A stretch of 10,483 bases of DNA, taken from contig CASTFX010000035.1 of NCBI GenBank assembly GCA_949448405.1, positions 1-10,483 of the forward strand, given 5' to 3'. The notes under the pieces were generated by a model, which had not been told where the DNA came from, ran no database searches, and saw only the letters and a program-made list of their open reading frames with translations. Position numbers and translations under genes: made by a program. This DNA comes from an uncultured Clostridia bacterium. GTDB taxonomy: Bacteria; Bacillota; Clostridia; TANB77; CAG-508. Positions 1-6,566 of the stretch are shown here, one piece after another (positions within the stretch are counted from its first letter, which is position 1; each line of letters begins with the position of its first letter).

Positions 1-5
1 TATTG

Positions 6-12
6 CCTCCTT
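6..12 (-). promoter_or_regulatory. Ribosome binding site of a gene lying beyond the left edge
   Basis: On the minus strand the sequence reads AAGGAGG just after the TGA stop of the preceding gene (18-20), followed by GCAATA up to the edge. This is a full-strength Shine-Dalgarno. The start codon must fall within a few bases outside the window, so the FxLYD-like gene is probably followed closely by another gene in the same operon. Nothing about that product can be seen here. Confidence 0.6.
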
Positions 13-17
13 GTTAA

Positions 18-509
18 TCATTCGTTAACTCTGAAATCATACGCATTAGCTATATTTGCCGTAATTGCTGTATTTAGTTGCACTTTTTCCCCTGACTTTA
101 CTGAATCTACTGGACACCTTATTGTTGTTATCTCGTTTCCATTTTTGTCTATCACTTGTATTTGTAATATCTTTTCTTGGCTCTCTTCTTTTCCTATGTT
201 TTCTACATCTGCTAAAAGTGTTGTTATTCCATTTGTTTCCTTTAATTGTATATTACTTATTTTTAAGTTTCCTACTGTCTTTTCTTTTTGCATTTCTTTA
301 CTTACATTTAACTTGCTTCCATCTTCCATTTCATATACAAACTCATTACTTTCTTGCTGCACACTATCTGTTCCTACTTGTGAATTGTTTGGTGCTTTGT
401 CTTTTTTAGACATGAAACTTAGTAGTATTCCTACTAGTAATACTACTCCCACTATTATTAATACTAACGCTATTAGCGTTATCCCTTTTTGGTTTGACTT
501 TGATTTCAT
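18..509 (-). CDS. Small membrane-anchored protein with extracellular FxLYD-like domain
   Basis: The product has 163 residues. Residues 1-9 are basic and end in KG, followed by a long hydrophobic helix (about 10-33, beginning ITLIALVLII). Next come a polar linker (35-75) and a predicted beta-rich domain (about 78-162). That domain resembles FxLYD-type modules: an alternating hydrophobic pattern through LKISNIQL, TTLLADVENIG, LQIQVIDKNGNEI and a final AYDFRV. The N-terminus resembles the GITLIALV-type class III (prepilin-like) leaders common in clostridial surface proteins, but the glutamate usual at +5 is an alanine, so it may simply be a membrane anchor. The start is ATG at 507-509 with AAAGGAG at 520-526. 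A promoter lies at 587-615, and a Shine-Dalgarno for a following gene lies just after the stop. The function is unknown; a role at the cell surface is inferred from topology. Confidence 0.85.
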   Translation of the reverse strand: MKSKSNQKGITLIALVLIIVGVVLLVGILLSFMSKKDKAPNNSQVGTDSVQQESNEFVYEMEDGSKLNVSKEMQKEKTVGNLKISNIQLKETNGITTLLADVENIGKEESQEKILQIQVIDKNGNEITTIRCPVDSVKSGEKVQLNTAITANIANAYDFRVNE

Positions 510-532
510 TGGTTTTCCTCTCCTTTGTTCGC

Positions 533-551
533 GGACATGCGATGCACGTCC
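533..551. repeat. GC-rich hairpin in the leader, possible dispersed palindromic repeat
   Basis: On the minus strand GGACGTGC, loop ATC, then GCATGTCC form an 8-bp stem with one G-T pair. The 26 bases 531-556 contain 16 G/C in otherwise very AT-rich surroundings. Read on the minus strand the block is TGTAGGGACGTG...CATGTCCGC, which resembles from memory the family of dispersed GTAGGGRC...GYCC palindromes seen in intergenic DNA of various bacteria. It lies between the predicted transcription start of the FxLYD-like gene and its ribosome binding site, so it would also be transcribed as a leader hairpin. Repeat status cannot be shown from a single copy. Confidence 0.5.
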
Positions 552-586
552 CTACATTTTTATAATATTTTATATCTGCTATTTTC

Positions 587-615
587 AGTATATACTCTTT
601 TAATGAGTTATGCAA
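587..615 (-). promoter_or_regulatory. Predicted sigma-A promoter of the FxLYD-like gene
   Basis: On the minus strand a -35-like TTGCAT (610-615) and a -10 TATACT (587-592; 5 of 6 to consensus) are separated by exactly 17 bp. Transcription would start near 580, giving a leader of about 70 nt that carries the hairpin at 533-551. The -35 overlaps the possible -35 of the divergent regulator gene, so the two promoters may compete. Confidence 0.5.
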
Positions 616-636
616 TAGCCATATAAGATTTATAAT
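608..636 (+). promoter_or_regulatory. Possible promoter of the XRE regulator gene
   Basis: A perfect TATAAT (631-636) lies 17 bp downstream of a poor -35 (TTATGC, 608-613). The predicted start near 643 would put the TTTGTAA repeats at and just after the transcription start, a usual place for a self-repressing regulator to bind. The -10 is good but the -35 is weak, so this is a moderate prediction. Confidence 0.35.
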
Positions 637-639
637 ATT

Positions 640-668
640 TTTGTAACAAGTTTGTAATATATTTGTAA
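640..668. promoter_or_regulatory. Three TTTGTAA copies at 11-bp spacing, candidate operator
   Basis: TTTGTAA occurs at 640-646, 651-657 and 662-668, each copy beginning exactly 11 bp after the last, about one helical turn. The first copy also forms the palindrome TTGTAACAA (641-649). The last copy runs into the Shine-Dalgarno (666-673, TAAAGGAG) of the XRE regulator gene. A protein bound to one face of the DNA here could block both transcription and the ribosome site. Binding by the adjacent regulator is inferred from position. Confidence 0.4.
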
Positions 669-679
669 AGGAGCCATAT

Positions 680-886
680 ATGTTAGAATTAAATGTATTA
701 GAATTATTAAAGAAAAAAGGAAAAACTAAGTATTGGTTATTTGTCCAAATGGATATGACTTATACTAATTTTAATAATATTATTACTAATAAAACAAAAT
801 CTATAAAGTATAGTAATATTGAAAAACTTTGTCAAATATTAGAATGTGAACCTAACGATTTATTTTCTGAGAAAAAAATAGGCTAA
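680..886 (+). CDS. Small XRE/Cro-type helix-turn-helix regulator
   Basis: The product is 68 residues long, almost entirely one DNA-binding domain of the Cro/C1 type. Helix 1 contains NVLELLKKKGKTKYWLF. The turn and recognition helix are MTYTNFNNIITNKTKSI. The last part, IEKLCQILECEPNDLF, is the hallmark ending of small XRE proteins of the HTH_26 kind (single domain, no sensor). The start is ATG at 680 with TAAAGGAG at 666-673, six bases upstream. It is the only plus-strand gene in the window. It diverges from the FxLYD-like gene and ends in its own terminators, so it forms a single-gene unit. Self-repression through the upstream TTTGTAA repeats is plausible. Its other targets are unknown; the divergent promoter is the nearest candidate. 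Confidence 0.9.
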   Translation: MLELNVLELLKKKGKTKYWLFVQMDMTYTNFNNIITNKTKSIKYSNIEKLCQILECEPNDLFSEKKIG

Positions 887-931
887 ATAGTAATATGCGA
901 GTAATCTCGCAAATTATTATTTGACTTTTTT
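885..931 (+). terminator. Rho-independent terminator of the XRE gene
   Basis: TGCGAG (896-901), loop TAAT, CTCGCA (906-911) is extended outward by an almost fully paired AT stem (885-894 with 913-922), interrupted by one A-A mismatch and including one G-T pair. A run of six T (926-931) follows closely. The stem begins at the stop codon itself. Confidence 0.8.
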
Positions 932-933
932 AC

Positions 934-956
934 TTAACTTATTAGTTAACTTTTTT
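934..956 (+). terminator. Second, weaker terminator hairpin
   Basis: TTAACT (934-939), loop TATT, AGTTAA (944-949), then C and six T (951-956). The stem is short and AT-rich. It stands in tandem with the stronger hairpin just upstream and may serve as a backup where two convergent transcripts meet. Confidence 0.4.
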
Positions 957-1010
957 AATTTCTCTATCATAATATTTTTTATTTTAATTATATCTGGAAA
1001 CACTTCCAAC

Positions 1011-1038
1011 AAAAAAGAGACACTTTAAAAAGTGCCCC
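1011..1038 (-). terminator. Rho-independent terminator of the TPR-uppP-upp-transketolase operon
   Basis: On the minus strand GGGGCACTTT, loop TT, AAAGTGTCTC form a 10-bp stem (two G-T pairs; 1017-1038), followed directly by six T (1011-1016). It lies about 50 bases after the stop of the last operon gene. No gene or further signal is visible between it and that stop. Confidence 0.85.
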
Positions 1039-1089
1039 CATAAATATTTGTTCACCTATTGTATTCTACGTAAATTGTATAAATATATT

Positions 1090-2019
1090 CTAGTTCTCTT
1101 TTACCTTCTCTATTATACTTCTTGCTGTTAGTCCAAAGTATTCTAAAAGTTCTTCTGCTTTTCCTGATTTTCCAAATGAGTCTTTTACTCCCATTCTAAT
1201 TACTTTAGTTGGATTTTCTTCACTTAAAGTTTCACATACTGCACTTCCAAGTCCCCCTATTATACTATGGTCTTCTATTGTTATTATTTTTTTAGTTTCC
1301 TTTGCACATTTTATAACTAGTTCTTTGTCTATTGGTTTTATTGTATGCATATCAACAACTCTTATATTTATTCCTTGTTTTTCTAACTCTTCTTTTGCTT
1401 TTATTGCTTCTTGAACTACTACTCCTGTTGCGATTACTGTGGCGTCTGTTCCTTCTCCTATTTGCATTCCTTTTCCTAATTCAAATTTTTGTCCTTCTTC
1501 ATATATAACTGGAGTTGCTAGTCTACATAGTCTTAGATATACTGGTTTATCTAGTTTTGCTATTTCCTTTACTGCCCATCTTGTTTGAATATCATCTGAT
1601 GTACATATAACTGTCATATTAGGTAATGTTCTCATTAAGCTTATATCTTCTAGCATTTGGTGTGTTGCTCCATCCTCTCCTACAGTAACTCCTGCATGTG
1701 TTGCGCATATTTTTACATTCATTTTAGGATAGCAAATACTATTTCTTATCTGGTCATATGCCCTTCCAGCTGCAAACATTGCAAAAGTACTTACAAATGG
1801 TATTTGACCTGCTGAAGCAAGTCCTGCTGCTGTAGATAGCATATCTTGTTCTGCTATTCCCATATCAAAGAATCTCTCTGGATATTTTTTTGCAAATACA
1901 CTTGTTTTTGTTGCTTCTGCCAAATCTGCATCTAGTACAATTATTCTTTTATCTTCTCCTATTTCTGCTAGGGTTTCTCCATAACTTGCTCTTGTAGCTA
2001 CTTTTTTATCTAAATTCAT
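1090..2019 (-). CDS. Transketolase, C-terminal subunit
   Basis: The product has 309 residues and is one half of a split transketolase (pyrimidine-binding plus C-terminal domains). With the N-terminal subunit it transfers two-carbon ketol units between sugar phosphates in the non-oxidative pentose phosphate pathway, using thiamine diphosphate, in the cytosol. Visible landmarks are the conserved GIAEQDM (about 54-60; the glutamate activates the cofactor) and the THAGVTVGEDGATHQ block (about 107-121) found in transketolases. The later part (about 185-300) matches the C-terminal domain, with IEDHS and GVKDSFGKSG. The ATG at 2017-2019 overlaps the TGA of the N-terminal subunit gene (ATGA), the usual arrangement for translational coupling of a 1:1 complex. 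GGAGGTG at 2024-2030 is its ribosome binding site. The length is normal and nothing is broken. A DXS-type synthase is less likely, because those are single long chains. Confidence 0.95.
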   Translation of the reverse strand: MNLDKKVATRASYGETLAEIGEDKRIIVLDADLAEATKTSVFAKKYPERFFDMGIAEQDMLSTAAGLASAGQIPFVSTFAMFAAGRAYDQIRNSICYPKMNVKICATHAGVTVGEDGATHQMLEDISLMRTLPNMTVICTSDDIQTRWAVKEIAKLDKPVYLRLCRLATPVIYEEGQKFELGKGMQIGEGTDATVIATGVVVQEAIKAKEELEKQGINIRVVDMHTIKPIDKELVIKCAKETKKIITIEDHSIIGGLGSAVCETLSEENPTKVIRMGVKDSFGKSGKAEELLEYFGLTARSIIEKVKEN

Positions 2020-2843
2020 AGTACACCTCCAAGTTCTTTTATTGCTAGTCCATATTGTTCTTCATTTGGTGCTTTTCCATGCCAACCAGCTTGGTCTTCC
2101 ATAAATGATACACCTTTTCCTTTTATTGTTTTTGCTATTATTGCTGTTGGCTTTCCTTTTATTGTTTTTGCCATATCAAACGCTCTTATTATTTCTTCTA
2201 TATTATGTCCATCAATATTTATTACATGAAACCCAAAGCTTTTAAATTTACTATCTATTGGATATGGACTCATTACTTTGTCTACTGTTCCATCTATTTG
2301 TAAGTTATTATTATCTACAATTACACATAAATTGTCTAATTTGTAGTGACTTGCTGTCATTGCTGCTTCCCAAACTTGACCTTCTTGTATTTCTCCATCT
2401 CCTAACATACAATATACTCTAATTCCTCTACTGTTTAACTTTGAGCTTATTGCTATTCCATTTGCAATTGAAAGTCCTTGTCCTAGTGAACCTGTATTCA
2501 TATCCACTCCTGGAACTTTGTTCATATCTGGATGTCCTTGCAAATTACTGTCTATATGTCTTAATCTTTTTAAATCTTCTATATCAAAATATCCACGGTT
2601 TGCAAGTGCACTATATAGTGCAGGTGCTGCATGTCCTTTTGATAATATAAATCTGTCTCTTGCTTCATCATGTGGTTTATTTGGGTCTATTCTCATTTGA
2701 TTAAAATATAGTACTGTTAATATGTCTGCAGCTGATAGTGATCCTCCTGGGTGTCCTGATTTTGCTCCATACACTGCCTCTATTATGCCTTTTCTTACTT
2801 CAATTGCTTTTTTCTTTAATTCTTCAATATCTGTAATTTTCAA
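2016..2843 (-). CDS. Transketolase, N-terminal subunit
   Basis: The product has 275 residues: the thiamine diphosphate (pyrophosphate-binding) half of the split enzyme. Landmarks are GAKSGHPGGSLS (27-37), LSKGHAAPALY (68-77), NTGSLGQGLS (116-125) and the cofactor motif, with GDGE at 148-151 and NNN at 178-180. Together with the downstream subunit it equals one full-length transketolase. The start codon is TTG (2841-2843), placed 7 bases after a perfect AAGGAGG (2851-2857). That site overlaps the TAA stop of upp (2856-2858), so translation of the two genes may be linked. No in-frame ATG fits as well. Split transketolases are common in Firmicutes and archaea; the neighbouring upp suggests a shared ribose-phosphate/nucleotide theme, because the pathway supplies ribose 5-phosphate for PRPP. 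Confidence 0.95.
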   Translation of the reverse strand: MKITDIEELKKKAIEVRKGIIEAVYGAKSGHPGGSLSAADILTVLYFNQMRIDPNKPHDEARDRFILSKGHAAPALYSALANRGYFDIEDLKRLRHIDSNLQGHPDMNKVPGVDMNTGSLGQGLSIANGIAISSKLNSRGIRVYCMLGDGEIQEGQVWEAAMTASHYKLDNLCVIVDNNNLQIDGTVDKVMSPYPIDSKFKSFGFHVINIDGHNIEEIIRAFDMAKTIKGKPTAIIAKTIKGKGVSFMEDQAGWHGKAPNEEQYGLAIKELGGVL

Positions 2844-2855
2844 ATTTTTACCTCC

Positions 2856-3482
2856 TTAAACAGTTCCAAATATTCTGTCACCAGCATCTCCAAGCCCTGG
2901 AACAATATATCCTACCTCATTTAGGCATTCATCAATTGCTGAGCAGTAGATTTGTACATCTGGGTGTACTTCTTGCATTTTTTTAAGTCCTTCTGGTGCC
3001 GCAATTATACTTAAAAATTTAATATCTTTTACTCCGTCTTCTTTTAGAAGTGTTATTGCGTCTATTCCTGAGCCTCCTGTTGCAAGCATTGGGTCTATAA
3101 TTATTACTCTTTTGTCTTGTATTCCACTTGGCATTTTGTAATAATATCTAACAGGCTTTAAAGTTTCTTCGTTTCTATATAGTCCTATATGTCCTATTTT
3201 TGCATTTGGTATCATTTTTACTATTCCGTCTATCATTCCTGTTCCTGCTCTAATTATTGGTACAAAGCAGTAATCTTTTTCGTTTATTATTTGTGCTTTT
3301 GTTTTCGTTAAAGGTGTTTCTATTTCTACTTCTTTTAGTTTTGCATCTTTCATTGCCTCATAGCATAGGAATAGTGTGATTTCTGAAATCAATTCTCTGA
3401 ATTCTTTTGTACCTGTTTTTTTGTCTCTTAGTATGGCTAGTTTGTGTTCAATTAATGGATGATTTACTTTTATTGGTTCCAT
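2856..3482 (-). CDS. upp: Uracil phosphoribosyltransferase
   Basis: The product has 208 residues, the normal length. It converts uracil and PRPP to UMP and pyrophosphate (pyrimidine salvage, cytosol). The PRPP-binding loop is VIIIDPMLATGGS (126-138). The uracil-binding end GYIVPGLGDAGDR (191-203) is intact, and the N-terminal region carries the conserved HPL(I)xHKL start. The ATG at 3480-3482 follows AAGGAGG at 3491-3497. The gene sits 31 bases after uppP and 12 bases before the transketolase genes, with no terminator between them, so it is in the same transcript. No PyrR-type or other regulatory leader is seen in the short gap. Confidence 0.97.
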   Translation of the reverse strand: MEPIKVNHPLIEHKLAILRDKKTGTKEFRELISEITLFLCYEAMKDAKLKEVEIETPLTKTKAQIINEKDYCFVPIIRAGTGMIDGIVKMIPNAKIGHIGLYRNEETLKPVRYYYKMPSGIQDKRVIIIDPMLATGGSGIDAITLLKEDGVKDIKFLSIIAAPEGLKKMQEVHPDVQIYCSAIDECLNEVGYIVPGLGDAGDRIFGTV

Positions 3483-3513
3483 TAAACTTTCCTCCTTTTT
3501 AGTTTAACTAATT

Positions 3514-4320
3514 TTATAGCCTAATTACCCATAATGCTATTATAAATATACCAACTATTACTCTATATATTGCAAATCCTTTGAAACTTCCTTTCTTTAA
3601 ATATTCCATTAAAAATTTAATTACAAATATTCCTACAATAAAGCTTGTAAATATTCCTATAAAAAATGGAATGTTTATAACAAAATCTTTAAATTTATAT
3701 AAAGTTGCTCCAGCAACAATTGGTGTTGATAATAAGAAAGAATATTTAGCAACAGACTCTCTTTTTATTCCTAGTGTTCTTCCCATTGTCATTGTAATTC
3801 CTGAACGTGAAACTCCTGGTATAAACGCTAGTGCTTGTGATAGTCCTATTAAAAAAGTTTGTTTTAAAGTCATATCTTCAAATTCTGTATCTGATTTTGC
3901 TTTTTTATCTACTATGTATAGAAGAATTCCCATTACTATTAAAGCTGTTCCTATAATTATTGGTGTTGTTAATACTCCCTCTAAGAAGTGGTCTAATAGA
4001 AATCCTATAGCTCCTCCTGGTATAGTTGCAAGTACTAAATACCAAAACATTTTTCCTTCGAATGTTTTTTCTTTTTTAAATACTCTATTAACTCCTCCTA
4101 CAATTAGTTTTATCCAATCTTTGAAGAAGAATAATACTATTGCAAGTAAAGTTCCTGCGTGTAAGGCTACATCAAAAGCTTCAAATGCTTCGACAAAACT
4201 TGGCAAATTGGTCCATTCAAACACCCATGGTATTAAGTATAAGTGTGCAGAACTTGATATTGGTAAAAGTTCTGTTAATCCTTGTACAACTCCTAAAATA
4301 ATTGCTTGTAATATTGACAT
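3514..4320 (-). CDS. uppP: Undecaprenyl-diphosphatase (BacA/UppP family)
   Basis: The product has 268 residues. It is an integral membrane phosphatase that turns undecaprenyl diphosphate into the monophosphate lipid carrier for peptidoglycan and other wall polymers; the family also confers bacitracin resistance. Both signature regions are present: QGLTELLPISSSAHL (13-27; the (E/Q)xxxE motif) and PGVSRSG (168-174). H54 lies in the conserved ALHAGT. Many hydrophobic segments run along the chain. I choose ATG 4318-4320 (MSILQAI), because it gives the family's normal length and starts 4 bases after the TGA of the TPR gene (4325-4327). The longer frame starting at 4359 would add 13 charged residues and overlap the upstream gene. 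The ribosome site is weak (AGAGAGTGA), so translation is probably coupled to the upstream gene. Confidence 0.95.
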   Translation of the reverse strand: MSILQAIILGVVQGLTELLPISSSAHLYLIPWVFEWTNLPSFVEAFEAFDVALHAGTLLAIVLFFFKDWIKLIVGGVNRVFKKEKTFEGKMFWYLVLATIPGGAIGFLLDHFLEGVLTTPIIIGTALIVMGILLYIVDKKAKSDTEFEDMTLKQTFLIGLSQALAFIPGVSRSGITMTMGRTLGIKRESVAKYSFLLSTPIVAGATLYKFKDFVINIPFFIGIFTSFIVGIFVIKFLMEYLKKGSFKGFAIYRVIVGIFIIALWVIRL

Positions 4321-4324
4321 TTTA

Positions 4325-5533
4325 TCACTCTCTTTCTTTTTCATCTTTGAAAATTTCATTAGTTTTTATTTTTTTGTTCGTGCTCATTTTATGAATATTT
4401 AATTTTCCTACTACATTATAAGTATCGTCCAAATGTTCTCTTGCTTTTTTCTCTTTTTTACTGTGTTTTGTATTTCTTGGCTTTATATCTTCTTCATCTA
4501 TTATTGGTATTTGGAATTTACTTTTAACTGGTATAAATACTGGTTCCTGATTTGCAATTTTTATATAATTATTGTCTAGCTCTATAGCTAAGTTTACAAA
4601 TTTTACTGCATTTTCGTGGTCTCCTCTAAGCATATATATTTTACCTAATTTGTAGTAGGCATCTGGTTCTTGCTCTTTGTCTTCTAGACATTTAGTAAAA
4701 TATTTTTCTGCTTCATCTAAATCCATTTCTATAAGATTTATTTGACCTAGACTGTAATATGCGTTATATAATAAACTATTGATTGTTGCTGCTTTTTCAT
4801 AGCATATTTTTGCATTTTGAAAGTCATTAAGCATTGTGTATACAATTCCCATGCTGTAGTATAAATCATAGTTATTGGGTGAATATTTTAATCCATTTGT
4901 ATATACATTTAATGCTTCTTTATATCTTTCTTGTGCTGATAAGATATCTCCAAGTAATATTGTTGCATTAACATATTCTGGCTTTTTGCTTAGTAGTGTA
5001 TTTAACATTACTATTGCGTCATCTGGCTTATTTAGCTCATTTAGTAAATATGATATTTTGTAGTATGAGTCATAATCTTTTTTATTTATCTCTACTGCAA
5101 TTACATATTCATCAATTGCTTTTCTCATTCCGCCTTCTTTTTCGTATATCTCTGCTAGCATTTTATGTGCTATACAGCTTTTGGGATATTTATCTATTAA
5201 AGAAAGTAGTATATCTTTACTCTTTTTTGTGTTCCCTGTCATTTGATAAAATTTGACTAATTGTAAATATATAAACTCTGAGAAATTCTTTCCCTTTCTT
5301 TCTAAGTAGATTATTATTGCTGGAATTACTATTGATATTAAATATAAGATTATCTTTACAATTATATTATATTTTAGAGTAAATATGATTTCTATAAAAC
5401 TTATTGCTATTCCCACTGCTTGTAATATTAATAATGTAACATAAGTTGCATCTATTTTTTTTATCATTTTAAAAAACATTAGTAAGAATAGATAAAACGC
5501 TAAGACGCTAAAAATGATTTTTTCTACCAGCAT
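4325..5533 (-). CDS. Membrane-anchored TPR-repeat protein
   Basis: The product has 402 residues. Two to three hydrophobic helices (about 5-22, 29-48, 53-76) are followed by about seven tetratricopeptide repeats of 34 residues (about 85-320), with typical spacing in LAEIYEKEGGMRKAIDEY, MGIVYTMLNDFQNAKICYEKA and LGKIYMLRGDHENAVKF. A charged, probably disordered tail (about 345-402) is rich in Lys and Glu. TPRs form protein-binding scaffolds; the repeats are likely cytoplasmic, judged from the Arg/Lys-rich segment after the last helix (YLERKGKN). It is the first gene of the operon: ATG at 5531-5533, AAGGAGG at 5542-5548, promoter at 5559-5587. Its stop is 4 bases from the uppP start, which hints at a link with the cell envelope. 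I do not recognise a named family, and the partner is unknown. Confidence 0.9.
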   Translation of the reverse strand: MLVEKIIFSVLAFYLFLLMFFKMIKKIDATYVTLLILQAVGIAISFIEIIFTLKYNIIVKIILYLISIVIPAIIIYLERKGKNFSEFIYLQLVKFYQMTGNTKKSKDILLSLIDKYPKSCIAHKMLAEIYEKEGGMRKAIDEYVIAVEINKKDYDSYYKISYLLNELNKPDDAIVMLNTLLSKKPEYVNATILLGDILSAQERYKEALNVYTNGLKYSPNNYDLYYSMGIVYTMLNDFQNAKICYEKAATINSLLYNAYYSLGQINLIEMDLDEAEKYFTKCLEDKEQEPDAYYKLGKIYMLRGDHENAVKFVNLAIELDNNYIKIANQEPVFIPVKSKFQIPIIDEEDIKPRNTKHSKKEKKAREHLDDTYNVVGKLNIHKMSTNKKIKTNEIFKDEKERE

Positions 5534-5558
5534 TAATTTCTCCTCCTTTTACCTTCCT

Positions 5559-5587
5559 ATTTTATCCTATTTTGGTTTAAAAGTCCA
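5559..5587 (-). promoter_or_regulatory. Predicted promoter of the TPR-uppP-upp-transketolase operon
   Basis: On the minus strand TGGACT (5582-5587; 4 of 6 to TTGACA) and TAAAAT (5559-5564; 5 of 6 to TATAAT) are separated by exactly 17 bp. The predicted start near 5552 gives a short leader that still includes the full Shine-Dalgarno at 5542-5548. It lies just downstream of the terminator of the preceding unit, as expected for a new transcript. Confidence 0.55.
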
Positions 5588-5614
5588 TATAATTTTACAA
5601 AGAATTTAATAATT

Positions 5615-5650
5615 AAATATACTCAGGTTTGATTTGACCTGAGTATATTT
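5615..5650 (-). terminator. Hairpin terminator of the dockerin-cohesin operon
   Basis: A perfect 14-bp inverted repeat, AAATATACTCAGGT (5615-5628) and ACCTGAGTATATTT (5637-5650), has an 8-base loop and begins 3 bases after the stop of the cohesin-like gene. On the minus strand the tail is T-rich but broken (TTAATTATTAAATT after the stem), less canonical than a pure T run. On the plus strand the stem is also followed by a T-rich stretch, so it could work both ways. Confidence 0.7.
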
Positions 5651-5653
5651 TGT

Positions 5654-6550
5654 TTATTTTTCTGTTTTCCAGAATTTCTTTATTATTAATAATATTGCTA
5701 TTATTGCAACTATAGTTATAAGACTTACCATATAGAATTGTCCTTTATCTATTTTTTTAGTTTCTTCTTCTTCTGAAGTTATTTTGTTTTCTTCTAGATT
5801 ATCTACAATGTTGTTATCTTCAATAATATTATTGTTTATAACCTCATCATCTATAACATTTTCTATAGTATTTTGTTCTATATTATTATTACTTGAAGTT
5901 CCTGTATTATTTGTGTCTTTATCATTTTTATTTGTAGAACTACTAGATGGTTTTTTTGTAGTATTTCCTGTACTTGGCTTTTTAGTTGTAGAACTTCCTG
6001 AGCTACTTCCACTTTGATTATTATTTGAACTGCCACCTTGGTTGTTATTCCCTGAATTACCACCACTTGTTTCTCCTATTGCAATATTAATAGAACTTCC
6101 ACCACAGTTTTTTTCTTCATCTCCATCTGAAATTTCAAAATCACTTATTTTAATCCAAGCACTATCTTTTGCTTTTCCTTTTTCATTAACTTTAAATATT
6201 ATTTTAAATACATTTTCATTACTAGTTGATAATTTGTTTTTAAATGAAGTCATTTTTCCATTTGAGGTACTATAAGAAGGAGCAGACCACTTATTTTCTC
6301 CTTCTATATCAACTAATTCTAAAGATTCTTTATCATAGCTAAGAACAGCTCCTATAGCAATAATTCCCTTTGTAGTTTGTAAATTAGATATTGAAACATA
6401 CACAGAAAATTCTTCTTCATATGTAAACTTATCCTTTGGTTTACTTAAATTAACATTACAATTAAGTGCTGCATAAGTTTTACCAGCAAACATACTTCCT
6501 ATTAACATTATTAAACTTAACAATATAATTATTTTTTTCACTTTGTTCAT
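5654..6550 (-). CDS. Secreted, membrane-anchored cohesin-like protein (mini-scaffoldin)
   Basis: The product has 298 residues. Residues 1-27 are a signal peptide, with a likely cut after GKTYA. Residues about 30-158 form a predicted beta-sandwich that looks like a cohesin: a start with VNLSKPKDKFTYEEEFSVYVSISNL, then AVLSYDKESLELVDIEG, VFKIIFKVNEKGKA and a final SINIAI. Two cysteines, 31 and 149, sit in the first and last strands and could form a disulfide. Residues 159-268 are a low-complexity stalk: Gly/Ser/Asn, then TTKKPS repeats, then Asn/Ile/Glu/Asp. Residues 272-290 are a hydrophobic anchor followed by a basic tail (KKFWKTEK). No sortase motif is present. The gene follows the dockerin-protein gene by 16 bases, and its AAGGAGA (6562-6568) overlaps that gene's stop. 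The inferred job is surface receptor for that dockerin. The cohesin call rests on pattern recognition; another adhesin-like beta-sandwich is the alternative. Confidence 0.8.
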   Translation of the reverse strand: MNKVKKIIILLSLIMLIGSMFAGKTYAALNCNVNLSKPKDKFTYEEEFSVYVSISNLQTTKGIIAIGAVLSYDKESLELVDIEGENKWSAPSYSTSNGKMTSFKNKLSTSNENVFKIIFKVNEKGKAKDSAWIKISDFEISDGDEEKNCGGSSINIAIGETSGGNSGNNNQGGSSNNNQSGSSSGSSTTKKPSTGNTTKKPSSSSTNKNDKDTNNTGTSSNNNIEQNTIENVIDDEVINNNIIEDNNIVDNLEENKITSEEEETKKIDKGQFYMVSLITIVAIIAILLIIKKFWKTEK

Positions 6551-6566
6551 TACTCTAAATTTCTCC

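Noticed and set aside
406..615. 69-codon minus-strand frame over the leader hairpin
   Set aside because: It mostly overlaps the FxLYD-like gene in another frame and runs through the predicted promoter and GC-rich palindrome; it has no convincing ribosome site.
3499..3511. 13-base palindrome TTAGTTTAACTAA between uppP and upp
   Set aside because: It is very AT-rich, would leave a 1-3 base loop and lacks a T run, so it is not a terminator; it is probably chance.
4321..4359. Upstream ATG for uppP giving 281 residues
   Set aside because: It would add a charged 13-residue extension before the conserved N-terminus and overlap the TPR gene; ATG at 4318-4320 gives the family length.
3581..4402. Open frame of 273 codons on the plus strand opposite uppP
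   Set aside because: It is an antisense shadow of a well-recognised gene; the translation has no family features and no Shine-Dalgarno.
5654..5740. Possible sortase signal at the C-terminus of the cohesin-like protein
   Set aside because: No LPxTG-like motif precedes the hydrophobic helix; it looks like a simple membrane anchor.
5878..6066. 62-codon minus-strand frame inside the stalk region
   Set aside because: It is an alternative frame through low-complexity coding DNA, without a start signal or recognisable features.
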